A stretch of DNA of 59,184 nt from CAMBRQ01 sp945870325 (GTDB taxonomy: Bacteria; Bacillota; Clostridia; Lachnospirales; Lachnospiraceae), in NCBI RefSeq assembly GCF_050313795.1, contig NZ_JBNPMC010000020.1, forward strand, positions 1 to 59,184, in the 5' to 3' direction. The position numbers and the translations under genes are program-made. The first letter of the stretch is position 1. Every line of letters starts with the position of its first letter. The notes under the pieces were generated by a model. The model was not told the DNA's origin and did no database searches. It saw only the letters and a list, made by a program, of their open reading frames with translations. Positions 26,707 to 35,969 of this stretch are shown one piece after another.

Positions 26707-26854
26707 GTGTTTAAGCCTCCTTCATACCAAGTTATTATAGCAAACAAACGTAGTTTAATAAAGGAAAAAATAAAAAGTTCATATTTCAGTAGGAAAATCT
26801 TAAGAAATTCGTTATTATATTATGTATCAGGACATATGAAAGGATCTTAATTTT

Positions 26855-27508
26855 ATGGTGGCAGAGTATAGAACAGTGTATCAAGGTGGAGAGGGCGAGA
26901 TTGTGGAGAAGAAATCTCGGTTTATTGCTACGGTGGCTCCGGTGGAGTCGGAGGAGGAGGCATTGCAGTTTATTGAGGCGATGCGAAAGAAGTATTGGGA
27001 TGCGAGGCATAATTGTTTTGCTTATGTGATCGGGGAGCGTAGTGAGTTGCAGCGGTTCAGCGATGACGGGGAGCCCGGCGGTACTGCAGGAAAACCAATG
27101 CTGGATGTCCTGCTGGGAGAGGAACTTCATAATGTTGTCGTTGTTGTAACGAGGTATTTTGGAGGTACGCTGCTTGGAACCGGCGGGCTAGTCCGTGCAT
27201 ACTCATCTGCGACCAAGGAGGGCTTGGCCTCATCTGCGATTATAACCAAAATCCAGGGACTTAAACTCCATATTACTACAGATTATACCGGATTAGGAAA
27301 AATCCAGTACATTCTGGGGCAGAGGGGCTTGCAGATTCTGGATTCTGTCTACACTGACAAAGTAGACCTGGAGGCTCTGGTTCCCGGGAGTTTGCTGTAT
27401 ATCATCAAATCAGAGATTACTGAAGGAACCAATGGGCAGGCTAAGATGGAAGAAGGAGCGGAGTGCTACTTTGCGGAGATTAATGGGGAAGTAAAGGTAA
27501 TAGAGTGA
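26855..27508 (+). CDS. YigZ/IMPACT family protein
   Basis: A 217-residue protein of the YigZ (IMPACT N-terminal) family. The signature region is DARHNCFAYVIG, then FSDDGEPGGTAGKPML and VTRYFGGTLLGTGGLVRAY. The C-terminal part is the DUF1949-like ferredoxin-fold domain. Members bind nucleic acid or ribosomal components and are linked to translation control, but a definite reaction is not known. A GAAAGGA-like site precedes the ATG. It is divergent from the penicillin-binding protein gene and followed 50 bases later by the serine dehydratase gene. Confidence 0.88.
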   Translation: MVAEYRTVYQGGEGEIVEKKSRFIATVAPVESEEEALQFIEAMRKKYWDARHNCFAYVIGERSELQRFSDDGEPGGTAGKPMLDVLLGEELHNVVVVVTRYFGGTLLGTGGLVRAYSSATKEGLASSAIITKIQGLKLHITTDYTGLGKIQYILGQRGLQILDSVYTDKVDLEALVPGSLLYIIKSEITEGTNGQAKMEEGAECYFAEINGEVKVIE

Positions 27509-27558
27509 TAGAGCAGGCGGAAGTAGGGAACTATAGATAAAATCGGGAGGATACGTTT

Positions 27559-29145
27559 ATGGAAAAACTGCCATGTAGTATATTTAATGATGTGATCGGT
27601 CCGATTATGCGAGGACCATCAAGTTCTCATGTGGCTGGAGGAGCCAGGATAGCTTCTCTGGTGAGACAGTCTATGAGGGGCAAGGTTGTGCGAGCCGTTG
27701 TAGATTTTGATGTGAATGGGTCATTAGCTGCTTCTCATGAAGGACATGGTACAGATATGGGATTTGCTTGTGGACTGATGGATATGGAACTTTCAGATCC
27801 GGCTGTCGATCAGTATGAACGCCTGGCAAAAGAAAGGGGGATTGAGATTGAATACCGCATTCTGGATTATGGAGCAGTACATCCAGGAAATTACCGGATG
27901 GAAGTAACAGATGAGAAAGGTCTGTGTCGCCACTGGGAAGCGATCGCTGCAGGAGGCGGTATGATTCAGATGCAGAGATTAGAGGAGTTTGACGTAAATA
28001 TCTGTGGAGATTTCTATGAACTGGTTGTTATCTGCAATATTACTGAGGTTTCGTCTGAGAAATGGGAAGTGAAAATCAAAGAAATTGCAGGAAACAGTGA
28101 TTTTACACTGAAAAGTGAGGGAGAGGAGCGCTCCCTTATTAATTTGAAATATGCTGAGCCGCTTAAGAAAGGCGTGATGGACGATATACAGGCATTAGAC
28201 GGTGTTTTAGATATTATGTATTTAGAACCAGTGCTTCCGACTCATTCTAGCGGGGAATGTAAAGTGCCATATTCTAATGCGGCAGAACTTCTTGAGTATG
28301 CAAAAGAACATCCGATGGAAGCATGGGAATATGGGGCGTATTATGAGAGTTGCCGTGGAAAAGTTAGTGTGGATAGGGTTTTTGCCCAGATGGAAAATAT
28401 TTTATCGATTATGGAAGATGCCATAGACGGAGGACTTGCCGGAACAGAATATAAGGACCGAATTCTGGGTGCGCAGTCACATCGAATTGATGAGGCTGAA
28501 AGAGATGGGAAATTGGTTCCCTGTGATCTGCTTAATATGGTGATTAAAAGTATTACAGCGGTCATGGAGATGAAAAGTTCTATGGGATTGATTGTTGCGG
28601 CGCCGACTTGCGGCTCTTGTGGATGTCTTCCGGGAACCGTGATAGGGCTTGGAAGGGCGATGAATCTTTCAAGAGAAGAGATGATAAAAGGGCTTTTTGT
28701 TGCGGGCTTAATCGGTGTGTTTTTTGCGGAGCAGGCTACATTTTCTGCGGAAGTAGGTGGATGCCAGGTAGAGTGCGGGGCAGGTTCTGGTATGGCGGCG
28801 GGGGCGATCGTTCAGATGATGCACGGCAATATCTCTCAGTGTATGGATGGTGCATCGGTTGCACTTCAGAATATTACTGGTCTGGCTTGTGATCCGGTAG
28901 GAAATCGCGTGGAGGTTCCGTGCCTTGGAAAGAATATTATGGGAGGAAGCAATGCAATCTCCAGTGCCAATATGGTGCTGGCAGGGTATGATAAAGTTAT
29001 CCCGTTAGATGAGACGATAAAAGCGATTTATGAGATTGGATTATCTCTGCCGTTAGAACTTCGCTGTACATTTGGCGGATTGGGAAAGACAAAGACGGCT
29101 TTGGAAATATTAAGGAAAACGGAGAGACATTTTGAAGGAGATTAA
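27559..29145 (+). CDS. L-serine dehydratase, iron-sulfur dependent, single chain
   Basis: Deaminates L-serine to pyruvate and ammonia using an oxygen-sensitive [4Fe-4S] cluster. In many Firmicutes the alpha and beta chains are separate; here both are in one 528-residue protein. The beta-type domain opens with FNDVIGPIMRGPSSSHVAGG. The alpha domain begins near residue 270 and holds cluster cysteines in TCGSCGCLPG and GCQVECGAGSG, plus GGSNAISSAN. At 528 residues it is longer than E. coli SdaA; residues 160-270 form the extra linker region. GGGAGG precedes the ATG. The oxygen-labile cofactor fits an anaerobe. Confidence 0.9.
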   Translation: MEKLPCSIFNDVIGPIMRGPSSSHVAGGARIASLVRQSMRGKVVRAVVDFDVNGSLAASHEGHGTDMGFACGLMDMELSDPAVDQYERLAKERGIEIEYRILDYGAVHPGNYRMEVTDEKGLCRHWEAIAAGGGMIQMQRLEEFDVNICGDFYELVVICNITEVSSEKWEVKIKEIAGNSDFTLKSEGEERSLINLKYAEPLKKGVMDDIQALDGVLDIMYLEPVLPTHSSGECKVPYSNAAELLEYAKEHPMEAWEYGAYYESCRGKVSVDRVFAQMENILSIMEDAIDGGLAGTEYKDRILGAQSHRIDEAERDGKLVPCDLLNMVIKSITAVMEMKSSMGLIVAAPTCGSCGCLPGTVIGLGRAMNLSREEMIKGLFVAGLIGVFFAEQATFSAEVGGCQVECGAGSGMAAGAIVQMMHGNISQCMDGASVALQNITGLACDPVGNRVEVPCLGKNIMGGSNAISSANMVLAGYDKVIPLDETIKAIYEIGLSLPLELRCTFGGLGKTKTALEILRKTERHFEGD

Positions 29146-29159
29146 TTATGAGGTTGTTA

Positions 29160-29197
29160 AAGGCGTTGATCCCAAAACGAATCAACGCCTTCTTTTT
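29160..29197 (+). terminator. Terminator after serine dehydratase
   Basis: Perfect 11-bp arms AAGGCGTTGAT (29160-29170) and ATCAACGCCTT (29181-29191), followed by CTTTTT. Confidence 0.85.
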
Positions 29198-29219
29198 ATG
29201 TGCTTTTTACTTGGCAACC

Positions 29220-29756
<537 letters not shown>

Positions 29757-29857
29757 GCTGTCCAACTCCTTTTCGACATAATTTCAGATAATTAGTCAGA
29801 CAATTAGTATTCTAACTGGCAATCTATCTGATATATGTAGTATATCACGTTTGAACA

Positions 29858-30469
29858 CTAATGTATAGCACGTATTACTTCAATTCTTGTAATTTTTTCG
29901 CCATTTTTTTTGGCAACTCTTAGACCAAAGTCGGTGAAATAGACGCATGTCCCTATATTAGCGCCCGCACCGGTCTCTTCGAGTTTTTTGTTGAAGACAT
30001 CCAGCAGCGTCTCGCCTTTTTCATGTGGAATATGGATTCCAAGCAGTTTGCTGATGGAAGAGGCTTTGGCACTTGCCCGGAAGATAGTTGCTTCTGCAAC
30101 ATCAAAATCGCAGAAGAGATATTTGCGGGTAGCGAATAGTACTGCGATTGCACATACACCAACCAGACTGCTCCAGATAGAAGAATGGTCGATGATAATC
30201 TGACGGGCAATTGCAAAAAGCAATACCTCGAAAACGGTATTTGGTGTGTGGTAATACATCATGCGGATCAACTCTACACCGATGATCAGGTTGAAACAAG
30301 TTTCCAGCAGATCGTCATAATTGGGCCATACATCCAGATGCGGAATGTTGCTCAGGGAAGATGCCATCCGCAGGCACAACAGAACGATTCCGATTGCCAG
30401 CATAATGGAGATAAAGACTTCCAGAATCTCTGTGACACGTTTTAAAATCTTGGCTATAAAGTGCTGCAT
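29858..30469 (-). CDS. PsiE-like membrane protein
   Basis: A 203-residue membrane protein resembling the phosphate-starvation-inducible PsiE family. Hydrophobic segments lie at about residues 15-37, 58-75, 80-97 and 100-118, with the pattern FEVLLFAIARQIIIDH in the middle. A soluble C-terminal part (130-203), ending in GLRVAKKNGEKITRIEVIRAI, resembles a small ligand-binding or transport-associated domain. Its start overlaps the end of the PAP2 gene by 16 bases, with AGGAG inside that gene, so the two are translationally coupled. Family name is moderate confidence; function is unknown. Confidence 0.65.
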   Translation of the reverse strand: MQHFIAKILKRVTEILEVFISIMLAIGIVLLCLRMASSLSNIPHLDVWPNYDDLLETCFNLIIGVELIRMMYYHTPNTVFEVLLFAIARQIIIDHSSIWSSLVGVCAIAVLFATRKYLFCDFDVAEATIFRASAKASSISKLLGIHIPHEKGETLLDVFNKKLEETGAGANIGTCVYFTDFGLRVAKKNGEKITRIEVIRAIH

Positions 30470-31359
30470 AAATCTCTCCTTAATAATTTAGTGAATAGAT
30501 ATGGATATATTACAACTACCCATAAGACAAGTATAAAGTATTCTAGCATTTTTGCCAAGATAAAACTTCCGAAGATGATAGAGAAGCCTTCTTTTATCAG
30601 AAGAGCCGCGGTTAAGCCTATGACTAGTTTCAGAATCTGACTTAGGAGATTGGTGGTGCGGGTATCAAAGTTCATTTTTGTCCGCTCTATATACCATCCG
30701 ATCGCAAAGCCGAGACCGGCACCTGATGCCTTGCAGCAATCCACAGCATATTTGGTTTCGATGGTACCGTTTCTTTCCAGAATCAGAGAATAAGCGGCAA
30801 CTGCCAGTGATATGGCAATCAGGAAGCCGGCAATCTGTCTTAGATATCTGGAATCATCCAGCAGGAATGTCTGATATTTCCAGATGACGGCAGATACCAG
30901 AAGGGAGAGGAACATGGACACCAGTACATCCTTTGGCGTATGACATCCCAGATACATCCGGGAGAAGCCAATTGCCAGGAAAGCAAGGATGCAAACTCCT
31001 TTTACCCATGTTTTTCGTGATTTTAATGATAATGGGAAGAACAGGCAGGTGGCGCCTTGTGTATGTCCGCTTGGGAAAGAGTAGCCGGTTGCTCCGGGGA
31101 TTGCGCTTTCGACAGCGGTAAAATCCGGATCGAGTACCCAGGGTCTGGGAATGCGGAATGTAATCTTTAAGGATTGTACGCACAGCCCTGCGGTAAAATA
31201 GGTAAATCCCAGAAGATAAGCAAAGCGCTTATCCACGCACCAGTAGAGTACGCAGATAACCGCTATGATTATCATTTCCTGGCCAAAATATGTGATGAAT
31301 TGCATCAATTTATCTAAGAAAGGAGTACGGATTCCTTCTAACAGCCATAAAAATGTCAT
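30454..31359 (-). CDS. PAP2 family phosphatase
   Basis: Integral membrane lipid-phosphate or pyrophosphate phosphatase, 301 residues. The three PAP2 motifs are visible: KITFRIPRPW, PSGHTQG and SRMYLGCHTPKDV, supplying the catalytic His and phosphate-binding Arg/Lys. Several membrane helices surround and follow them. The substrate could be undecaprenyl pyrophosphate or phosphatidic acid. The start overlaps the typA stop by one base (TAATG), so it is coupled to typA, and the PsiE-like gene overlaps its 3' end. Confidence 0.88.
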   Translation of the reverse strand: MTFLWLLEGIRTPFLDKLMQFITYFGQEMIIIAVICVLYWCVDKRFAYLLGFTYFTAGLCVQSLKITFRIPRPWVLDPDFTAVESAIPGATGYSFPSGHTQGATCLFFPLSLKSRKTWVKGVCILAFLAIGFSRMYLGCHTPKDVLVSMFLSLLVSAVIWKYQTFLLDDSRYLRQIAGFLIAISLAVAAYSLILERNGTIETKYAVDCCKASGAGLGFAIGWYIERTKMNFDTRTTNLLSQILKLVIGLTAALLIKEGFSIIFGSFILAKMLEYFILVLWVVVIYPYLFTKLLRRDLCSTL

Positions 31360-33182
31360 TATTTATTTCCTCTTTTTCTCATCTTAGGGTCTAAGATTTT
31401 CTTACGGATTCTAAGGGTCTTCGGAGTTACTTCCAATAATTCGTCGGTGTCTATAAAATCAAGGGCTTCCTCAAGGCTTAAGATCTTAGGCGGTGTTAAG
31501 CGGAGAGCTTCGTCTGCGCTGGAGGAACGTGTGTTGGTAAGATGCTTGGTCTTACATACGTTGACCTCGATATCATCCGTCTTGGCATTCTGACCGATCA
31601 CCATGCCGGAATATACCTTCTCGCCAGGTCCGATGAAGAGAGTACCACGTTCTTGAGCGCTGAATAAACCATAAGTTACAGATTCGCCGGTCTCGTAGGC
31701 AATCAGGGAACCTTGCTTGCGGTATTGGATGTCACCTTTGTATGGAGCATATCCGTCAAAAGCAGTATTCATGATACCGTTGCCCTTGGTATCCGTTAAG
31801 AATTCGCCGCGGTATCCGATCAAGCCTCGTGCAGGAATCTTGAATTCCAGACGAGTATATCCGCCATTAGAGGTTCCCATATTTTGAAGTTCGCCTTTTC
31901 TCTGGCTTAACTTATCAATCACTGTTCCTGTGAATTCATCTGGGACATCGATATATGCAACTTCCATTGGTTCTAGTAATTTGCCGTTTTCATCCTTTTT
32001 ATACAGAACTTCTGCCTTGCTGACTGCGAATTCGTATCCTTCACGGCGCATGTTCTCAATCAAGACAGACAGGTGTAATTCTCCACGGCCGGACACCTTG
32101 AAACTGTCGGTGCTTTCGGACTCTTCTACGCGAAGGCTGACATCTGTGTTCAGTTCGTGGAAAAGGCGGTCGCGTAAATGGCGGGAAGTTACGTATTTGC
32201 CCTCCAGACCTGCAAATGGACTGTCGTTGACGATAAACTGCATTGCAATTGTTGGCTCAGAGATCTTCTGGAACGGAATTGCCTGCGGATTCTCCGGGGA
32301 ACAGATCGTATCACCGATGGAGATGTCAGAGATTCCGGAGATTGCAACGATGGAGCCAATGGTCGCTTCCTTTACATCTACTTTATTCAGTCCGTCGAAT
32401 TCATATAACTTGCTGATGCGGACTTTTTCCTGGCGCTCTGGGTCATGTTCATTTACGACGATTGCGTCCATACCTACGCGGATGGTACCGTTGTCTACCT
32501 TGCCGACACCGATACGACCTACATATTCATTATAGTCGATGGTGCTGATCAATACCTGAGTATCTGTCTCAGGATCGCCTTCCGGCGCAGGGATATAGTT
32601 CAGGATAGTCTCAAAGAGAGGCTTCATATCCCGTTCTTCATCTGTAAGATCCAGTACAGCAACGCCTGCTTTCGCAGATGCGTAGACGAACGGACAGTCA
32701 AGCTGTTCGTCAGATGCATCAAGATCCATGAATAATTCCAGAACTTCATCGATAACTTCGTCAGGTCTTGCTTCCGGACGGTCGATCTTATTAATGCACA
32801 CGATAACCGGGAGATCCAGTTCCAGGGCTTTTCTCAGTACGAACTTGGTCTGAGGCATGGCACCTTCGAAAGCATCTACCACAAGGACAACTCCATTTAC
32901 CATCTTAAGAACACGCTCTACTTCTCCGCCGAAGTCTGCATGTCCAGGAGTATCAATAATATTGATCTTAGTATCTTTATAGTATACGGCAGTATTCTTA
33001 GAGAGAATTGTAATTCCACGTTCCCTTTCGATATCGTTAGAGTCCATGACGCGTTCTGCTACTTCCTGATTCTCGCGGAACACACCGCTTTGTTTTAATA
33101 ACTCGTCTACCAGAGTGGTCTTACCGTGGTCGACATGGGCGATAATTGCTATATTACGTACATCTTCACGTTTTGTCTTCAT
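31359..33182 (-). CDS. typA: Translational GTPase TypA/BipA
   Basis: Ribosome-binding GTPase needed for ribosome assembly and stress growth; 607 residues. The G1 loop is AHVDHGKTTL, with RGITI (switch I), DTPGHADFGGEV (G3), NKIDRPEARP (G4) and SAKAG (G5). EF-G-like domains III and V and the BipA-specific C-terminus follow. AAAGGAAG precedes the ATG. It is the first gene of an overlapping operon with PAP2 and PsiE-like membrane genes, an arrangement with no obvious functional link. Confidence 0.97.
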   Translation of the reverse strand: MKTKREDVRNIAIIAHVDHGKTTLVDELLKQSGVFRENQEVAERVMDSNDIERERGITILSKNTAVYYKDTKINIIDTPGHADFGGEVERVLKMVNGVVLVVDAFEGAMPQTKFVLRKALELDLPVIVCINKIDRPEARPDEVIDEVLELFMDLDASDEQLDCPFVYASAKAGVAVLDLTDEERDMKPLFETILNYIPAPEGDPETDTQVLISTIDYNEYVGRIGVGKVDNGTIRVGMDAIVVNEHDPERQEKVRISKLYEFDGLNKVDVKEATIGSIVAISGISDISIGDTICSPENPQAIPFQKISEPTIAMQFIVNDSPFAGLEGKYVTSRHLRDRLFHELNTDVSLRVEESESTDSFKVSGRGELHLSVLIENMRREGYEFAVSKAEVLYKKDENGKLLEPMEVAYIDVPDEFTGTVIDKLSQRKGELQNMGTSNGGYTRLEFKIPARGLIGYRGEFLTDTKGNGIMNTAFDGYAPYKGDIQYRKQGSLIAYETGESVTYGLFSAQERGTLFIGPGEKVYSGMVIGQNAKTDDIEVNVCKTKHLTNTRSSSADEALRLTPPKILSLEEALDFIDTDELLEVTPKTLRIRKKILDPKMRKRGNK

Positions 33183-33376
33183 ACCAATCTTCCTTTTCTC
33201 TACCTATTAATATACAATCTATACAACTTTCTTAGTTTATCATATTTTTTAAAATTTACAAGTATTTTAGTTCTAAAATATAAACTCCCTTCATAGACTA
33301 TGTAATGACCCTGCGAAAATATGCAGGATGCTTGACAACTCAAAATACGATTCAGAGGAAGGGAGATTGTAAAATT

Positions 33377-34006
33377 ATGTCAGATAAGATTATTGAAAAC
33401 AACCAGGTAACCATTATGGGAGAGATCGCATCCCCATTTTTCTTCAGTCACGAGGTGTACGGAGAGGGATTCTATATGGTGGATGTCAATGTGAAGCGGT
33501 TAAGCAACTCGGAGGATAGGATCCCGTTGATGATCTCGGAGCGGCTGATTGATGTGTCGCAGGATTATACCGGAGAATTTATTATGGTAAGCGGTCAGTT
33601 CCGGTCCTATAACCGGCATGATGAATTCAAGAACCGGCTGGTATTATCCGTATTCGTAAGGGAGGTATCGTTTGTCGAGGAGGAACTGGACGGAGCGAAG
33701 ACGAACAATATATTCCTGGATGGCTACATATGCAAATTGCCAGTATACCGTAAGACGCCCCTTGGCAGGGAGATTGCGGATCTTCTGCTGGCTGTAAACA
33801 GACCTTATGGGAAATCAGACTACATACCGTGCATCTGCTGGGGAAGGAATGCAAGATTCGCTTCCAGTTTTGAGGTTGGCGAGCATGTTCAGATCATAGG
33901 AAGAATTCAGAGCAGAGAATATGTTAAGAAACTAACAGAGACAGAGACGGAAAAGAGAGTCGCATACGAAGTCTCTGTCAGTAAGTTAGAGTGTCTGCAA
34001 GAATAG
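33377..34006 (+). CDS. Single-stranded DNA-binding-like protein with two OB regions
   Basis: A 209-residue protein related to SSB/PriB. Two similar segments are visible: an N-terminal one (VTIMGEIASPFFFSHEVYG, about residues 10-90) and a C-terminal one (NIFLDGYICKLPVYRKTPLG, about 108-205) that carries the usual SSB pattern YIPCICWGRNA and IIGRIQSREY. No acidic SSB C-terminal tail is present, so it is not the main replication SSB. The start at 33377 is fixed by AAGGGAG; the frame upstream has no site. It is divergent from typA. Role is inferred only from fold. Confidence 0.75.
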   Translation: MSDKIIENNQVTIMGEIASPFFFSHEVYGEGFYMVDVNVKRLSNSEDRIPLMISERLIDVSQDYTGEFIMVSGQFRSYNRHDEFKNRLVLSVFVREVSFVEEELDGAKTNNIFLDGYICKLPVYRKTPLGREIADLLLAVNRPYGKSDYIPCICWGRNARFASSFEVGEHVQIIGRIQSREYVKKLTETETEKRVAYEVSVSKLECLQE

Positions 34007-34016
34007 AAGTCTTTCA

Positions 34017-34045
34017 TTGACATCATATTTGATTGATGATAAAAT
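34017..34045 (+). promoter_or_regulatory. dapA promoter
   Basis: TTGACA (34017-34022), 17 bases, TAAAAT (34040-34045), 36 bases before the dapA start. Confidence 0.75.
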
Positions 34046-34080
34046 TTCTATAAATCATTATGAACGTCAGGAGGATTACT

Positions 34081-34971
34081 ATGGCTATTTTTACAGGAGC
34101 CGGCGTGGCAATTGTCACACCGTTTAATGAAGATGAGAGTATCAATTACGATAAACTGGATGAATTAATTGACTATCACTGTGAGAACGGAACAGATAGT
34201 ATTATTATATGTGGTACTACCGGAGAGTCTGCCACAATGACAGAAGAAGAACATATGGAATGTGTGAAGTTTGCGATTGACCGTACGAAGCATAGAATTC
34301 CGGTCATTGCAGGAACTGGATCTAATTGCACGAGAACTGCAATCGATATGTCAAAAGAGGCAGCAGATTATGGAGCGGACGGACTTCTTCTGGTAACTCC
34401 ATATTATAATAAGGCAACTCAGGCTGGCCTGATCGCACATTATACTGCGGTTGCAAAAGAAGCGAAAGCGCCGATTATCATGTATAGTGTTGCAAGCCGT
34501 ACAGGATGTAATATTGAGCCTGCGACTGTGGCAGCCTTAGTGAAGAATGTGGATAATATCGTAGGTGTGAAAGAGGCTTCCGGCAATATCTCTCAGGTTG
34601 CAAAGATCATGAATCTGATGGATGGCAATATTGATCTGTATTCTGGTAATGATGATCAGATTGTACCGTTGTTATCTTTGGGAGGAAAGGGTGTCATCTC
34701 TGTACTTTCTAACGTAGCACCGCAGGAGACACATGATATCTGTGCGAAGTTTTTCGCAGGAGATGTGAAGGGAAGTGCAGAATTACAGTTGAAGGCAATT
34801 CCGTTGGTTGAGCAGTTGTTCTGTGAAGTGAATCCGATTCCGGTTAAGAAAGCAATGCAGCTAATGGGCAAGGATTGCGGACCGCTTCGTATGCCGCTTA
34901 CGGAACTGACTCCGGCACATACAGAATCTTTGGCTCAGGCTATGAGGGATTTTGGGATTAAACTGGCTTAG
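34081..34971 (+). CDS. dapA: 4-hydroxy-tetrahydrodipicolinate synthase
   Basis: Condenses pyruvate with aspartate semialdehyde, the first step committed to lysine and diaminopimelate; 296 residues. The TIM-barrel signatures GTTGESATMT, TPYYNKATQ and the Schiff-base lysine in VGVKEASG are present. The strand usually written YNVPSRT reads YSVASRTG here, keeping the Tyr and Arg. The start at 34081 (MAIFTGAG) follows AGGAGG. dapB lies downstream beyond a strong hairpin, so the two may not be equally expressed. Confidence 0.97.
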   Translation: MAIFTGAGVAIVTPFNEDESINYDKLDELIDYHCENGTDSIIICGTTGESATMTEEEHMECVKFAIDRTKHRIPVIAGTGSNCTRTAIDMSKEAADYGADGLLLVTPYYNKATQAGLIAHYTAVAKEAKAPIIMYSVASRTGCNIEPATVAALVKNVDNIVGVKEASGNISQVAKIMNLMDGNIDLYSGNDDQIVPLLSLGGKGVISVLSNVAPQETHDICAKFFAGDVKGSAELQLKAIPLVEQLFCEVNPIPVKKAMQLMGKDCGPLRMPLTELTPAHTESLAQAMRDFGIKLA

Positions 34972-35025
34972 TTACAGTGTATATTTGGTATAGTGGACGC
35001 AGTTCTGCGAAGACCAACAAGTGTT

Positions 35026-35073
35026 AAAAGGATATCATAGGTTGAGTTTATTTGACTCATGTGATATCCTTTT
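35026..35073 (+). terminator. Terminator between dapA and dapB
   Basis: Arms AAAAGGATATCA (35026-35037) and TGATATCCTTTT (35062-35073) pair exactly, with an inner TGAGT/ACTCA stem. The 3' arm ends in TTTT, 15 bases before the dapB ribosome binding site. Confidence 0.75.
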
Positions 35074-35102
35074 AGTATATGGAGAGTCAGGAGGACAGTA
35101 AG

Positions 35103-35861
35103 ATGGTAAGAGCGATTATGCATGGATGTAATGGTAAGATGGGGCAAGTGATTACCGGGCTTGTGAAAGCGGATGAAGGGATTGAATTCGTGGCAGGAGT
35201 TGATACCTATACAGGGATTGCCAATGATTATCCGGTGTTTGAAAGTATAGATCAGTGTGATGTGAAAGCTGATGTAATTATTGATTTTTCCAATGCGGGA
35301 GCGGTAGATGCGCTGCTGGATTATTGTGTGGACAAGCAGGTTCCGGTGGTGTTGTGTACAACCGGGCTTTCAGAGGAACAATTGGTGAAAGTGGATGAAG
35401 CGTCGAAGAAGGTGGCAGTTCTGAAATCTGCGAATATGTCCATGGGAGTGAATCTGCTGATGAAAATACTTCAGGATGCAGCGAAGGTGCTTGCGCCAGC
35501 AGGGTTCGATATTGAACTGGTAGAGAAGCATCATAATCAGAAGGTGGATGCTCCAAGCGGAACAGCGCTTGCGCTGGCAGATTCTATTAATGAGGCTATG
35601 AATAATGAATATACTTATGTATATGACAGAAGCCAGGTTCGTAAGAAACGTGATCAAAAGGAGATTGGAATCTCGGCAGTCCGCGGGGGAACGATTGTAG
35701 GCGATCATGAAGTGATCTTTGCAGGAGCCGATGAAGTGATCGAATTCAAGCATACGGCTTATTCGAAGGCTGTATTTGGCAAAGGTGCAGTAGAAGCTGC
35801 GAAGTTTTTGGCTGGGAAGCCCGCGGGAAGATATGATATGTCAGACGTGATTCAGTTTTAG
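35103..35861 (+). CDS. dapB: 4-hydroxy-tetrahydrodipicolinate reductase
   Basis: NAD(P)H-dependent second enzyme of the diaminopimelate branch; 252 residues. The dinucleotide-binding GxxGxxG is HGCNGKMGQ near the start, and the catalytic/substrate loop reads VEKHHNQKVDAPSGTA, with GGTIVGDHEV later. The start at 35103 (MVRAIMHG) has AGGAGG 8 bases upstream; an ATG eight codons earlier lies just after the terminator hairpin without a site. I see no separate consensus promoter between the terminator and the gene. Confidence 0.97.
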   Translation: MVRAIMHGCNGKMGQVITGLVKADEGIEFVAGVDTYTGIANDYPVFESIDQCDVKADVIIDFSNAGAVDALLDYCVDKQVPVVLCTTGLSEEQLVKVDEASKKVAVLKSANMSMGVNLLMKILQDAAKVLAPAGFDIELVEKHHNQKVDAPSGTALALADSINEAMNNEYTYVYDRSQVRKKRDQKEIGISAVRGGTIVGDHEVIFAGADEVIEFKHTAYSKAVFGKGAVEAAKFLAGKPAGRYDMSDVIQF

Positions 35862-35885
35862 CAGATACATAGAGATGAATGCTTT

Positions 35886-35932
35886 CTGAACAGAACGCAT
35901 GAGGCATGAATCCTCGAATGCAGGATGTTCAG
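35886..35932 (+). other. Hairpin between dapB and fbp
   Basis: CTGAACA (35886-35892) pairs with TGTTCAG (35926-35932); inside it GCATGAGG (35897-35904) pairs with CCTC (35912-35915) and ATGC (35918-35921) across a 2-base bulge. There is no U-tract, so it is more likely a leader stem of fbp or a processing site than a terminator. Confidence 0.45.
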
Positions 35933-35969
35933 ATGAGTATAGATTACAAAATGTCAATGGGAGGATTTT

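Noticed and set aside
31930..32535. 201-codon open frame opposite typA
   Set aside because: It is a shadow of the conserved TypA coding frame with no ribosome binding site and a Ser/Thr/Arg-rich composition typical of antisense frames.
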